This document shows, piece by piece, positions 19,274 through 27,785 of a stretch of 64,000 bases of DNA. The stretch's first letter is position 1, and the number at the start of each line of letters is the position of its first letter. The DNA is from Paracoccaceae bacterium (GTDB lineage: Bacteria > Pseudomonadota > Alphaproteobacteria > Rhodobacterales > Rhodobacteraceae). The translations under genes were made by a program, and so were the position numbers. The stretch lies in NCBI GenBank assembly GCA_016744015.1, contig JADGFD010000001.1:248001-312000 (forward strand), read 5' to 3'. The notes under the pieces are model-generated. The model was given only the letters and a program-made list of their open reading frames with translations. It made no database searches and was not told the origin of the DNA.

Positions 19274-20440
19274 ATGCCGACCATCACCTGTGTTGAAGAT
19301 TTGCGCCTGATTGCCAAGCGGCGGGTGCCAAAAATGTTTTATGATTATGCCGATAGCGGGTCTTGGACGGAAAGCACCTATCGGGCCAATTCTTCGGATT
19401 TTGACCGCATAAAGCTGCGCCAAAAAGTGGCGGTGAATATGGAAAACCGAAGCACGGCGGCGCAGATGATCGGGCAGGATGTTGCCATGCCGGTGGCGCT
19501 GGCCCCCACGGGGCTTACGGGCATGCAATGTGCGGATGGCGAGATAAAGGCGGCGCGGGCGGCGGAGGCGTTTGGCGTGCCGTTTACCCTTTCCACCATG
19601 TCGATATGCTCAATCGAGGATGTGGCGGCGGCGACGACAAAGCCCTTTTGGTTTCAGCTTTATGTGATGCGGGATAAGGATTATTTGGGGCGGCTGATTG
19701 ACCGCGCCAAGGCGGCGGGCTGCTCGGCGCTGGTGCTGACGCTGGATTTGCAGATCATTGGCCAGCGCCACAAAGATGTGAAAAACGGGCTTTCAGCCCC
19801 GCCCAAGCCGACGGTTGCGAATATCATCAATATGGCCACCAAACTGCGCTGGGGGCTGGGAATGCTGGGCACCAAGCGGCGCGGATTTGGCAATATCGTT
19901 GGCCATGTGGATGGCGTAGAAGATGTGGGCAACCTTGCGGAATGGACCAATAAGCAATTTGATCCGGCCCTGAGCTGGGACGATGTGGCCTGGATCAAAG
20001 AGCGCTGGGGCGGGAAGCTGATTATCAAGGGCATTCTGGATGCGGATGATGCGCGGCTGGCGCTAAAATCTGGCGCGGATGCGATTGTTGTTTCTAACCA
20101 TGGCGGGCGGCAGCTTGACGGGGCGGTTTCCGCGATTGAGATATTACCCGAGATCATTGATGCCGTGGGCAGTGAGATTGAGGTGCATATGGATAGCGGC
20201 ATTCGCTCGGGGCAGGATGTGCTGAAGGCGCTCGCGCTCGGGGCCAAGGGCACCTATGTTGGCCGTGCATTTCTTTATGGCTTGGGGGCCATGGGGGAAG
20301 AGGGCGTGACCAAAGTGCTGGAGATTCTTCATAAAGAGCTGGACCTGACCATGGCATTTTGTGGCCATCGCGAGGTGGGAGACCTGAGCAGGGACAACCT
20401 GATTAGGGCTGACCATGTGATGAACCCTTACCTTCGGTAG
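19274..20440 (+). CDS. lldD: FMN-dependent alpha-hydroxy-acid dehydrogenase, L-lactate type
   Basis: 388-residue TIM-barrel flavoenzyme. Motifs: YDYADSGSWTESTYR at the N-terminus, ALAPTGLTGMQ, the FMN site LIIKGILDADDA with catalytic Lys, SNHGGRQLD with the catalytic His and Arg, and the C-terminal DSGIRSGQDVLKALALGAKGTYVGRAFLYG. It oxidises a 2-hydroxy acid, most likely L-lactate, to the keto acid at the inner membrane. Other substrates (glycolate, mandelate) cannot be excluded by eye. It stands alone, not in an lld operon, and its stop codon is part of repeat copy B4. Confidence 0.88.
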   Translation: MPTITCVEDLRLIAKRRVPKMFYDYADSGSWTESTYRANSSDFDRIKLRQKVAVNMENRSTAAQMIGQDVAMPVALAPTGLTGMQCADGEIKAARAAEAFGVPFTLSTMSICSIEDVAAATTKPFWFQLYVMRDKDYLGRLIDRAKAAGCSALVLTLDLQIIGQRHKDVKNGLSAPPKPTVANIINMATKLRWGLGMLGTKRRGFGNIVGHVDGVEDVGNLAEWTNKQFDPALSWDDVAWIKERWGGKLIIKGILDADDARLALKSGADAIVVSNHGGRQLDGAVSAIEILPEIIDAVGSEIEVHMDSGIRSGQDVLKALALGAKGTYVGRAFLYGLGAMGEEGVTKVLEILHKELDLTMAFCGHREVGDLSRDNLIRADHVMNPYLR

Positions 20441-20518
20441 CGGCGCGCAGAGGCTGTGCTGCTTTGCGCGCTTTTACCCGCGCCGCGCGGCACCCTTGGC
20501 GCTTTTGGCTGGCGCTAG
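20439..20518 (+). repeat. Intergenic hairpin repeat family B, copy 4
   Basis: AGCGGCGCG (20439-20447) pairs with CGCGCCGC (20478-20485), with a family B-like spacer and then a GC-rich tail. It is the most diverged copy and reuses the lldD stop codon region. It fills the whole gap between convergent lldD and the RTX gene. Confidence 0.5.
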
Positions 20519-22002
20519 CTGAAAATGAAGTCGGATTGTGACCAACCACTTGGATCAATCGGCTGGCCGTCTATCGAGGTGATCCAGATTTTTTCGGTGC
20601 CGATGATGATGACTGCGCCGTCGGGGCGGCTGCGGATTGTGAGGTCTAGATAGGAATAGAGGTATTCGTAATCGGTCAGGTCTATCCGGTCGATCCCCAT
20701 TTCATAGTCGGTTATAAAATCCCGCTTTCCGTCCTCGATGAACTCGAATATGTCAGCCCCGCTGCCACCGGTGAGCACATCTCGCCCGCGGCCATCGACC
20801 AGCCTGTCATTGCCTGCGCCACCGTCTAGGATGTCATTTCGGCCCATGCCGAAAATGGTATCATCCCCGGATGAGCCAATGATGGTATCAAGCGTATCGC
20901 CGCCAACAAAAGTGCTGCCGGGGTTTAGCGTAAGCTCAAACTCGGTAAAGCCATGCTCGGTGGAGGAGGCAACAAAAACCAGAATGACGCCACCAGATAT
21001 GGTGACTTTGATATCGGAAATGTTGGTGAGGGTGGTGGTGAATTGGTCAGCCACCACGCCAAGCACGTTAAGCCGCCCGCGATAGGTTAGCTCAAACAGT
21101 GTGAGCCCGTCATCAGAGCCCGCAGCCAGCACAAAGGTGCGGCCCTCATGTTCAAAGACCTCCAGCGCGGAAATGCGCTCAAAACGGGTTTCGGATTTAT
21201 CAACCAGGCTGTCCACGAGGTTGAGCTTGCCCCCTTGCGAGACCCGCAGGACCATCAGCGTATCTGTTTCTGCTGAGCCGACCAGCAAAAAGGCGCGCTC
21301 AGCGATTTGAGCGGTGGCGAGCGTGGTGATGGCGTTAAACCCCACCATATCGGGCGTCAGGTGAAAACGATTGGTAAGGCTGCCATTGCTACCCACTTCA
21401 AACACCGTGATACCCGCATCAAACGCTGAAGCGACAAACAGGAAATTGTGGCCCTTAAGCGTGGCTGAGATCATGGCTGAAATATCCCCAAGCGAAACCG
21501 ACGGGGTGTCGGCAATATGCGTGGCCGCTGTGAGCGTGCCGCCTGTGGTGATGGTATAGCGCTCTAACCCCGCGCTGGTGCTGGCGGTGTAAAGATAGCT
21601 GTTGGCCCCCACCGTCACCATTTCCGTCATGGTCATGCGGGCGGTGCCTGCGCCGGTTAGCGTTTGCGCGGGGGTAAAGCTGCCGGTGTTGTCAAAATTT
21701 AAGACCGACAGGTTATCATCATAGCGCCCCGAAGGCACGATATAAGCATCCCCCTCAAAGGTAAACGCATCCACATAGCGCACATTTTTCGTGCCGGAAT
21801 TCAGCCCGAAAATCACGTCATCCGTGGCCACCAAAGTGCCATCGCTCAAAATCTCGTAGCTCGAAAGCCCGCCATCGGCCTCGCCTGCTGCGATCAAAAA
21901 CCGCTTGGTGCCGATGGTAATTATATCAAGGCTAGACAGCCCCATTAGCTGACGCACGGCTGTATCCAGCCGCGTGTCAAGCACCGCAAAACCCACTTGC
22001 AT
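20515..22002 (-). CDS. RTX-type calcium-binding secreted protein
   Basis: 495 residues. The N-terminal ~350 residues form repeated ~45-residue units (phrases like GANSYLYTAS, GHNFLFVASA, RAFLLVGSA, RTFVLAAGSDDGLTLFEL), consistent with a beta-propeller. The C-terminus has about three RTX nonapeptides (SGDDTIFGMGRNDILDGGAG, GRDVLTGGSGADIFEF). There is no N-terminal signal peptide and the tail ends in hydrophobic residues (SDFIFS), so type I secretion is likely. No T1SS genes are nearby. The function of the propeller is unknown. Confidence 0.85.
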   Translation of the reverse strand: MQVGFAVLDTRLDTAVRQLMGLSSLDIITIGTKRFLIAAGEADGGLSSYEILSDGTLVATDDVIFGLNSGTKNVRYVDAFTFEGDAYIVPSGRYDDNLSVLNFDNTGSFTPAQTLTGAGTARMTMTEMVTVGANSYLYTASTSAGLERYTITTGGTLTAATHIADTPSVSLGDISAMISATLKGHNFLFVASAFDAGITVFEVGSNGSLTNRFHLTPDMVGFNAITTLATAQIAERAFLLVGSAETDTLMVLRVSQGGKLNLVDSLVDKSETRFERISALEVFEHEGRTFVLAAGSDDGLTLFELTYRGRLNVLGVVADQFTTTLTNISDIKVTISGGVILVFVASSTEHGFTEFELTLNPGSTFVGGDTLDTIIGSSGDDTIFGMGRNDILDGGAGNDRLVDGRGRDVLTGGSGADIFEFIEDGKRDFITDYEMGIDRIDLTDYEYLYSYLDLTIRSRPDGAVIIIGTEKIWITSIDGQPIDPSGWSQSDFIFS

Positions 22003-22079
22003 GTACCCACTCCACTTGTTCCCAAAACAAGCATTGCGGGGCGCGGGTTAACAGCGTCTGAAATTAACCAATGTGTGAG

Positions 22080-23177
22080 CTAGGTATTAAACAGAAAATG
22101 CAACACATCTCCGTCTTTCACGGTATAGGCCTTGCCTTCAGCGCGCATTTTGCCCGCTTCTTTGGCCCCCTGTTCGCCACCGTTTTCCACAAAATCAGCA
22201 TAGGCGATGGTTTCGGCGCGAATGAAGCCGCGCTCAAAATCGCCGTGGATAACACCGGCGGCTTGCGGGGCGAGCATGCCTTTATGGATGGTCCAGGCGC
22301 GGGCCTCTTTTGGGCCAACGGTGAAATAGGTTTCAAGCTCCAGCAGGGTGTAGCCGGCTTTGATAAGCCGGTCCAAGCCCGCCTCGTGCAGGCCCATTTC
22401 CTCAAGAAACATTGAGGCTTCCTCGGCATCAAGCTGGCTGATCTCTTCTTCAATGGCGGCTGAAATCACAACGCTGGCGGCGCCTTGTGCTTCGGCCATT
22501 TTCGCCACGGCTTCAGAATGCGCATTGCCCGAGGCCGCGTTTTCCTCCTCAACATTGCAGACATAAAGCACCGGCTTGGCGCTGAGGAGCTGGAGCATAT
22601 TCCAGGCTTTTTGCTCATCTTCCGTCACCTCAACGGTGCGGGCGGGTTTGTCGTTTTCAATGGCGGTTTTGGCGCGGATCAGTAGGTCATGCTGCTCAAG
22701 TGCGTCTTTATCGCCGCCCTTAATTTTGCGCACAAGGTTAGCAAGGCGTTTATCAATACTTTCCAAATCGGCCAGCATCAGCTCGGTTTCGATCACTTCA
22801 GCGTCCGAAACCGGGTCAACCCGACCATCCACGTGGGTAATATCGTCATCCTCAAAGCAGCGCAGCACGTGGATGATGGCGTCACACTCGCGAATATTCG
22901 CCAGAAACTGGTTGCCAAGCCCCTCGCCTTTTGACGCCCCCTTAACGAGGCCCGCAATGTCTACAAAGGCCATGCGCGTGGGGATGATTTTGGCGGAGCC
23001 AGCGATCTCGGCTAGCGTATCGAGCCGCACATCCGGCACGCTGACCTCGCCGACATTTGGCTCGATCGTGCAAAACGGAAAATTGGCCGCCTGCGCGCTG
23101 GCGGTTTTGGTAAGGGCATTGAAAAGGGTCGATTTACCCACATTGGGCATGCCCACGATTCCGGTCTTGAAACCCAT
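22080..23177 (-). CDS. ychF: YchF ribosome-associated ATPase
   Basis: 365-residue Obg-family P-loop protein. The G1 motif GMPNVGKST (residues 8-16) and G3 DIAGLVKGAS are clear; the G4 position is NVEE rather than NKxD, the known reason YchF prefers ATP. A coiled-coil insert (about 130-200) and a C-terminal TGS domain follow (FTVGPKEARAWTIHKGM...GFIRAE). It binds ribosomes and is linked to translation and oxidative stress response. GGAG precedes the start. Confidence 0.96.
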   Translation of the reverse strand: MGFKTGIVGMPNVGKSTLFNALTKTASAQAANFPFCTIEPNVGEVSVPDVRLDTLAEIAGSAKIIPTRMAFVDIAGLVKGASKGEGLGNQFLANIRECDAIIHVLRCFEDDDITHVDGRVDPVSDAEVIETELMLADLESIDKRLANLVRKIKGGDKDALEQHDLLIRAKTAIENDKPARTVEVTEDEQKAWNMLQLLSAKPVLYVCNVEEENAASGNAHSEAVAKMAEAQGAASVVISAAIEEEISQLDAEEASMFLEEMGLHEAGLDRLIKAGYTLLELETYFTVGPKEARAWTIHKGMLAPQAAGVIHGDFERGFIRAETIAYADFVENGGEQGAKEAGKMRAEGKAYTVKDGDVLHFLFNT

Positions 23178-23224
23178 AGCGGCGCTCCGTTTTTGAATTA
23201 GTTTAGCGGCTTTTTATGGCGTGA

Positions 23225-23322
23225 TAAGGGTTTGTGCAAGGGGGCGCGCAAAGCAATGCTGAGTTGCCGTGCGGCGCGGATGCGGTATTGCCAAGCCGTG
23301 TAAGGGCTGACGCGCCGCCATG
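23225..23322 (-). repeat. Intergenic hairpin repeat family B, copy 5 (reverse)
   Basis: On the minus strand it starts ATGGCGGCGCGTC and carries the family B partner arm CCGCGCCGC about 35 bases further. It fills most of the gap between ychF and pssA, two genes on the same strand. Confidence 0.55.
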
Positions 23323-23328
23323 GTGCGG

Positions 23329-24069
23329 CTATTCTGGCTTGCTTAGGTCGGGCGCACGGCGCGTAGAAATGCACCAGCCAACAATTCCGATATATCCCAG
23401 CCCGATGGCAAACAATGTGACCCATGGAAAGCTCATCACTGCGGCCCCGACAAAGACCAACCCAAGCACCAGAAATTTCACGTATTCGCGGGAGATATGC
23501 ACGGCCTTAATGCTCCACGTGGGTATACGCGAGATCAGCCCTAGCCCAACGAGCGCCACATAAGCGCTCACAGCCAATGGGGGCAGGAACGGGCCGGCTT
23601 CAATCGCAAAGGTGATAAACATCGGCATCATCACCAACAGCGCACCCGCAGGTGAGGGAATGCCGATATAATAGCCTTTGGTGTCTGGCTCGTCATCTGA
23701 CCTTGCGCTTACATTAAAGCGCGCCAAGCGTAAAACAGAGGCGATAGAGAAGACCAGCACCGCAATCCAGCCCAGTCCTTTGGCCTCGTGCAAAGCCCAG
23801 AAATACATGATCATCGGCGGGGCGACGCCAAAATTCAGGAAATCCGCCAGCGAGTCCAGCTCGGCCCCCACTTTGCTTTCACTTTTCAGCATCCGCGCCA
23901 ACGCGCCATCAATGCCATCCAGCACGGCCGCCAGCAAAATAAGCTTCACCGCCCGCTCAAAATCCCCTTCCAGCCCATACCGAATGGCTGTTAGCCCCGC
24001 CACAATGGCGATAATTGTTACGAGGTTAGGGATCAGTTGAATGATCGGGAATTTTGACGGGGCGGCCAT
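23329..24069 (-). CDS. pssA: CDP-diacylglycerol-serine O-phosphatidyltransferase
   Basis: 246-residue integral membrane enzyme with about seven helices. It makes phosphatidylserine from CDP-DAG and serine. The CDP-alcohol phosphotransferase motif DG(x)2AR(x)8G(x)3D(x)3D is complete from Asp54 to Asp76. It shares one base with the psd stop (TAATG), so psd-pssA are translationally coupled. Together they supply phosphatidylethanolamine. Confidence 0.95.
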   Translation of the reverse strand: MAAPSKFPIIQLIPNLVTIIAIVAGLTAIRYGLEGDFERAVKLILLAAVLDGIDGALARMLKSESKVGAELDSLADFLNFGVAPPMIMYFWALHEAKGLGWIAVLVFSIASVLRLARFNVSARSDDEPDTKGYYIGIPSPAGALLVMMPMFITFAIEAGPFLPPLAVSAYVALVGLGLISRIPTWSIKAVHISREYVKFLVLGLVFVGAAVMSFPWVTLFAIGLGYIGIVGWCISTRRAPDLSKPE

Positions 24070-24779
24070 TAGTCTTTACGCGCGAGCCGCACGGCTTCAT
24101 CTGAAAACAGATCAGCCAGCACAGTTTCGCCCGCCACCATGGTTTGCCCGAGGGACACCATGGGTTGCACACCGTCGGGCAAGTAAACATCGAGCCGTGA
24201 GCCAAAGCGGATAAGCCCGAAGCGCTCACCTGTTTTGAGGCTGTCGCCATAATTGCTGAAGCATACGATGCGGCGCGCCACGAGGCCGGCGATTTGCACA
24301 ACGGCAATCTGGCGGCCATCTTCCATTTTGATGCAAAGTGAATTGCGCTCGTTATCCACGCTGGCTTTATCAAGCGAGGCATTAAAAAACTTACCGGGGC
24401 GATAGGCGATGGAGATGATCTCGCCGCCAATGGGCGCGCGGTTCACGTGGCAGTTAAACACGTTCATAAACACGGATACCCGCGTAAGCGCTTCTGGCCC
24501 CATGCCCAGCTCTTCCGGTGGCACGGCGGGCTCTATCAGGGAAATGATGCCGTCAGCAGGGGAGACGATGAGGCCTTCGCGCGTGGGTGTAAAACGCTTT
24601 GGGTCGCGAAAGAAATAATATACCCAGATGGTGATGCCAACCATGATCCACGCTAGAAACGTCAGCACGGGCAAAAGCCACGCGAGTAGGAAAAACCCCG
24701 CAGTGATGGCGGCAGAAATCGCCACGAAGCGGCGGCCTTCTTTGTGCATGGGTTTGATAAAGGTGCTGAGCATATTCAT
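24069..24779 (-). CDS. psd: Phosphatidylserine decarboxylase proenzyme
   Basis: 236 residues, the short alphaproteobacterial type. It self-cleaves at the Gly-Ser bond to form a pyruvoyl cofactor: [13 protein letters not shown] puts the site at Gly193-Ser194. Two N-terminal hydrophobic helices (about 18-56) anchor it. VSPADG (about 72-77) and the [11 protein letters not shown] segment are conserved. AGGAGG lies eight bases before the ATG at 24779. It is cotranscribed with pssA. Confidence 0.95.
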   Translation of the reverse strand: MNMLSTFIKPMHKEGRRFVAISAAITAGFFLLAWLLPVLTFLAWIMVGITIWVYYFFRDPKRFTPTREGLIVSPADGIISLIEPAVPPEELGMGPEALTRVSVFMNVFNCHVNRAPIGGEIISIAYRPGKFFNASLDKASVDNERNSLCIKMEDGRQIAVVQIAGLVARRIVCFSNYGDSLKTGERFGLIRFGSRLDVYLPDGVQPMVSLGQTMVAGETVLADLFSDEAVRLARKD

Positions 24780-24856
24780 GGGCGTGCCTCCTAGGCTTTA
24801 CCCTTAAAGAACCACCATGGCGGGGTTTGTCAAGGCAGGGCTTGATCTTGCGGGGT

Positions 24857-25706
24857 TTATCTTTGGTCCACTTCCCAGTGGTCCGAGGTCCAAATCAAGA
24901 CTTCTTCGCTGAGCGGATAAGCCGCTTCGTCAAGAACGAGGGCCAGATATCGGGCTAATGTTTCGCGGCTATCGGGCAGGGCCCCATCGGCAAAGATGAT
25001 CACATCCCGTGCGGGGACGGCCACAATCACCTCGCGTAATTGTTGGTCGATCTCTTGCCAAAGGGCTGTATCCAGCAAGAAACTGGCTTCGTAATTGCCA
25101 TCCGCGATCAGAATATATGGCCCGCCACCTTGAATTTCAAAGGGGATGCTGTTTCGCAGGAAGTTGCGAACGGCCAATGGCCAATGGCCTTAACGGGTTG
25201 CCAGAGGCGCTAAGGGTTAGCGCTTGATCCGTGTTGATGAAGCGTAACGACGTTGGTAAATCTTCCACGAAGAATATGCGCAAGCCCTTGATAAAGGGTT
25301 CTGAATAGGGCCGTGTTCCCTCCCCAAGTCCTTCGCCATAGCCTTGGGTGCGGATCACCGGAAAGATGTTGCGGGGGTTGACGGGAGTGCCCGTGCTGGC
25401 AAACCCTGTCACCAGATTATGGATAAATCGGTCAAGAATTTCTTGCCGATCTGCGTTGCTTTCGGCTGCTTGCAGTAAGCTGTGCAGATTATCGGGAAAG
25501 CTTGTCATATCGGTGCCATCAGGCATGGATAGGCTTAAAGACATATCTGAGGCGTTAACTGTTACCGCCTGAATTTCCGGGGTGTCCCGAAAGGCTTGAG
25601 CCAGAAGGGAGAGGGTTTCGGCGAGGGTGTCTGGCTTGGAGATTTGCGCATTTGCAGGGGGCGCAAGGGCAAGCAACGTAAAGAAAAGGAGAAGGGCGGC
25701 TTTCAT
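24857..25706 (-). pseudogene. Frameshifted DUF1444-like secreted protein
   Basis: Two reading frames join at 25172-25185. The 5' part begins at 25706 (GGAG upstream) with a signal peptide (MKAALLLFFTLLALAPPANA) and reads through PVIRTQGYGEGLGE and FVEDLPTSLRFINTDQALTL. The 3' part reads AVRNFLRNSIPFEIQGGG and ILIADGNYEASFLLDTALW, the typical end of DUF1444-type proteins. A 7-bp tandem duplication at the junction shifts the frame; removing one unit restores a continuous ~280-residue protein (...NPLRPLAVRNFL...). It may be a recent mutation, phase-like slippage or a sequencing error. Confidence 0.75.
25172..25185. repeat. 7-bp tandem duplication causing the frameshift
   Basis: GGCCAAT occurs twice in tandem (25172-25178 and 25179-25185) and is followed by GGCC. 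A seven-base gain is not a multiple of three, so the downstream half of the DUF1444-like gene falls out of frame. Confidence 0.85.
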
Positions 25707-25840
25707 GCAGACTCCAAGGTGAACGTGGATGGCGGATACCGTAAGCTTGCCTGCGCCCTTTCGCAACGTGTTTCCCGACCTCAGGGCTTGATCTTTGCGC
25801 GGGGGTGTCGCAGAAACGGCTTGAAAACCGGAGGATTAAC

Positions 25841-26629
25841 ATGTCACGCATTGCCGCCAAATTTGCCAGCCTGAAAGCCGAAGGGAAATCGGCTTTTGTG
25901 TCTTATATCATGGCCGGGGATCCGGATTTTGATACCTGCCTTGAGATCGTGCGTGGGCTGCCGCCCGCAGGGGTTGATATTATCGAGCTTGGTGCGCCGT
26001 TTACGGACCCGATGGCCGATGGCCCGGCTATCCAACTTGCGGCGCAGCGCGCGCTGGGGGCCGGGATGACCCTTGCCCGCACGCTTGAGCTTGTGCGGGT
26101 TTTTCGGGAAGGGGATAACACCACGCCGATTGTGTTGATGGGGTATTATAATACGATTTACTCCATGGGGGTGGATGCGTTTTTGGCTGAGGCCAAGGGG
26201 GCTGGCGTGGACGGTTTGATCGTGGTGGATCTACCGCCCGAGGAAGACGCAGAGCTGTGCCTGCCGGCAGCCGATATGGGGATTGACTTTATCCGCCTGA
26301 CAACCCCAACCACGGATGACAAACGCCTGCCTAAAGTGATGCAGAATACCTCCGGCTTCATTTATTACGTGTCGATCAACGGGATCACCGGAACGGCGGA
26401 AGCTGATGCGGGCGCGATTGCTCCAGAGGTGGCGCGGATTAAAGCCGCGAGTGATTTGCCGGTGTGTGTGGGGTTTGGAATAAAGACGCCCGCAACGGCG
26501 CAAGCGATTGCAGGTATCGCTGACGGGGCTGTGGTTGGCTCTGCGATTGTGCAGCGTATTGGCGAGGGGCAAAGCGTTAGCGATGTCTTGGGTTTTGTGG
26601 CCGAACTTGCCGACGGTGCGCATAGTTAA
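25841..26629 (+). CDS. trpA: Tryptophan synthase alpha chain
   Basis: 262 residues. It cleaves indole-3-glycerol phosphate to indole and G3P and passes indole to TrpB. SYIMAGDP and [16 protein letters not shown] carry the catalytic Glu49 and Asp60. The phosphate-binding [13 protein letters not shown] is also present. The usual ELGVPFSDP is GAPFTDP here, an acceptable variant. The start at 25841 has GGAGG; a 12-residue extension is rejected. No trpB is adjacent, so the gene stands alone in this window. Confidence 0.96.
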   Translation: MSRIAAKFASLKAEGKSAFVSYIMAGDPDFDTCLEIVRGLPPAGVDIIELGAPFTDPMADGPAIQLAAQRALGAGMTLARTLELVRVFREGDNTTPIVLMGYYNTIYSMGVDAFLAEAKGAGVDGLIVVDLPPEEDAELCLPAADMGIDFIRLTTPTTDDKRLPKVMQNTSGFIYYVSINGITGTAEADAGAIAPEVARIKAASDLPVCVGFGIKTPATAQAIAGIADGAVVGSAIVQRIGEGQSVSDVLGFVAELADGAHS

Positions 26630-26679
26630 GCTAAAGTGCCCACCGAGCGCAGCGAGGCCATGGCCCGTGAGGGCTTTCG

Positions 26680-26930
26680 TTTTTCAGCTTGCTGAAAAAC
26701 CTGCCTTTGCTGAGCGGGGGGATTGGCGAGGTGATGCCACAAGCGCAAACGGTGCGGCCCTCCCCGAAGCAAAGGCACACTTGGCTGGGTGTTACGGTTG
26801 AGTATGTGTATGGCTAAAGCGAGGGCTCCCGCCTGTTGGACGATTTTGCTGCGCAAAACGCCAACAGTTGGGCCTGGCCTCGCCTGCGGCTCGGCAGGGG
26901 CTTTGCCCCTCTGCGCAAGCGCATTCACCC
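26680..26930 (+). repeat. Intergenic hairpin repeat family A, copy 1
   Basis: Between convergent trpA and coxM. Hairpin 1 is TTTTTCAGC / GCTGAAAAA (26680-26699). Hairpin 2 pairs GCCTTTGC (26703-26710) with GCAAAGGC (26769-26776). The 27 bases 26751-26777 are identical to 34425-34451 in copy 2, as are 20 bases around the first arm. The further right part has GC-rich arms resembling copy 2. No gene is seen in the 368-base gap. Confidence 0.8.
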
Positions 26931-26963
26931 CAGAGTATTTGGCAAAGAAGAATGAAGCTGGGT

Positions 26964-26999
26964 GTAGGCCTCACCCTTGAGGGTGAGGCCTACTTTTTT
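26964..26999 (+). terminator. Strong terminator at the coxM end
   Basis: A perfect 13-bp stem (GTAGGCCTCACCC / GGGTGAGGCCTAC) with a TTGA loop, then six T on the plus strand. It ends transcription coming from trpA or the repeat before it runs into coxM. On the coxM side there is no T-run. Confidence 0.85.
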
Positions 27000-27774
27000 A
27001 GCAGCTCGCAACAGCGCGCTGCGCCAAGACTTTCACCAAGTTTGCGCGGTATTCGGCTGTGCCGTGGAGGTCTGCGATCATGCCGTCGGGGGAGACGCTG
27101 AGGCCTTCTAGCGCGTCGGCGCTGAAGTTGGTGTTGAGCGCGTCTTCGGCTGTCGTCCAACGATGGACACCTTCCTCTGAGGCACCGGTAACGGCTACGC
27201 GCACGCCGCTTGCCGTTTTGGCAACAAACACGCCGGTGAGGGCGAAGTGCGAGGCGGGTTGCTCGAACTTTTGGTAGCTGGCGGCGCTTGGCGGGGTGAA
27301 GCTGACCGCAGTGATGATCTCGCCTTCTTCAAGGGTGGTTGTAAACATTCCGTCGAAAAAGTCGCCCGCCGCGATCTCGCGATTGTTGGTCACGATCGTG
27401 GCCCCGAGGGCGAGAATGGCTGCGGGGTAATCGGCTGAGGGGTCATTATTGGCGAGCGAGCCGCCAATGGTGCCACGGTTGCGCACGGCGGGGTCGCCGA
27501 TGTTTCCCGCAAGCGTTGACACAGCGCCAAGACCTGCGGCAGCCACATCGGCGTGGGTGGTGGCCCCGCCGATGGTAACCACACCATTGTTTTCAGACAC
27601 GCCAGCCATGCTGGCAATGCCCAGAAGGCTCACCAGTTTGGTTGGTGACGCCAAGCGTTGCTTCATCGTCGGAATCAGGGTTTGTCCACCGCCTAGCGCT
27701 TGCGCATCTTCCGAGCTTAGCGCCGCTACGGCCTCATCGACGGTGGAGGGTTTTACAAATTCAAAATCATACAT
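26998..27774 (-). CDS. coxM: CO-dehydrogenase-like FAD (medium) subunit
   Basis: 258 residues of the FAD-binding subunit of molybdenum hydroxylases. The N-terminus YDFEFVKPSTVDEAVAAL, the AGGQTLIPTMKQRL-type FAD loop and TIGGSLANNDPSADYPAAIL (second FAD contact) are typical. The start at 27774 has AAGGAG upstream. It moves electrons between the Mo/Fe-S sites and the acceptor. It is the last gene of coxS-coxL-coxM on this strand. The substrate is uncertain because CoxL is form II. Confidence 0.88.
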   Translation of the reverse strand: MYDFEFVKPSTVDEAVAALSSEDAQALGGGQTLIPTMKQRLASPTKLVSLLGIASMAGVSENNGVVTIGGATTHADVAAAGLGAVSTLAGNIGDPAVRNRGTIGGSLANNDPSADYPAAILALGATIVTNNREIAAGDFFDGMFTTTLEEGEIITAVSFTPPSAASYQKFEQPASHFALTGVFVAKTASGVRVAVTGASEEGVHRWTTAEDALNTNFSADALEGLSVSPDGMIADLHGTAEYRANLVKVLAQRAVASC

Positions 27775-27785
27775 GTGCGCTCTCC

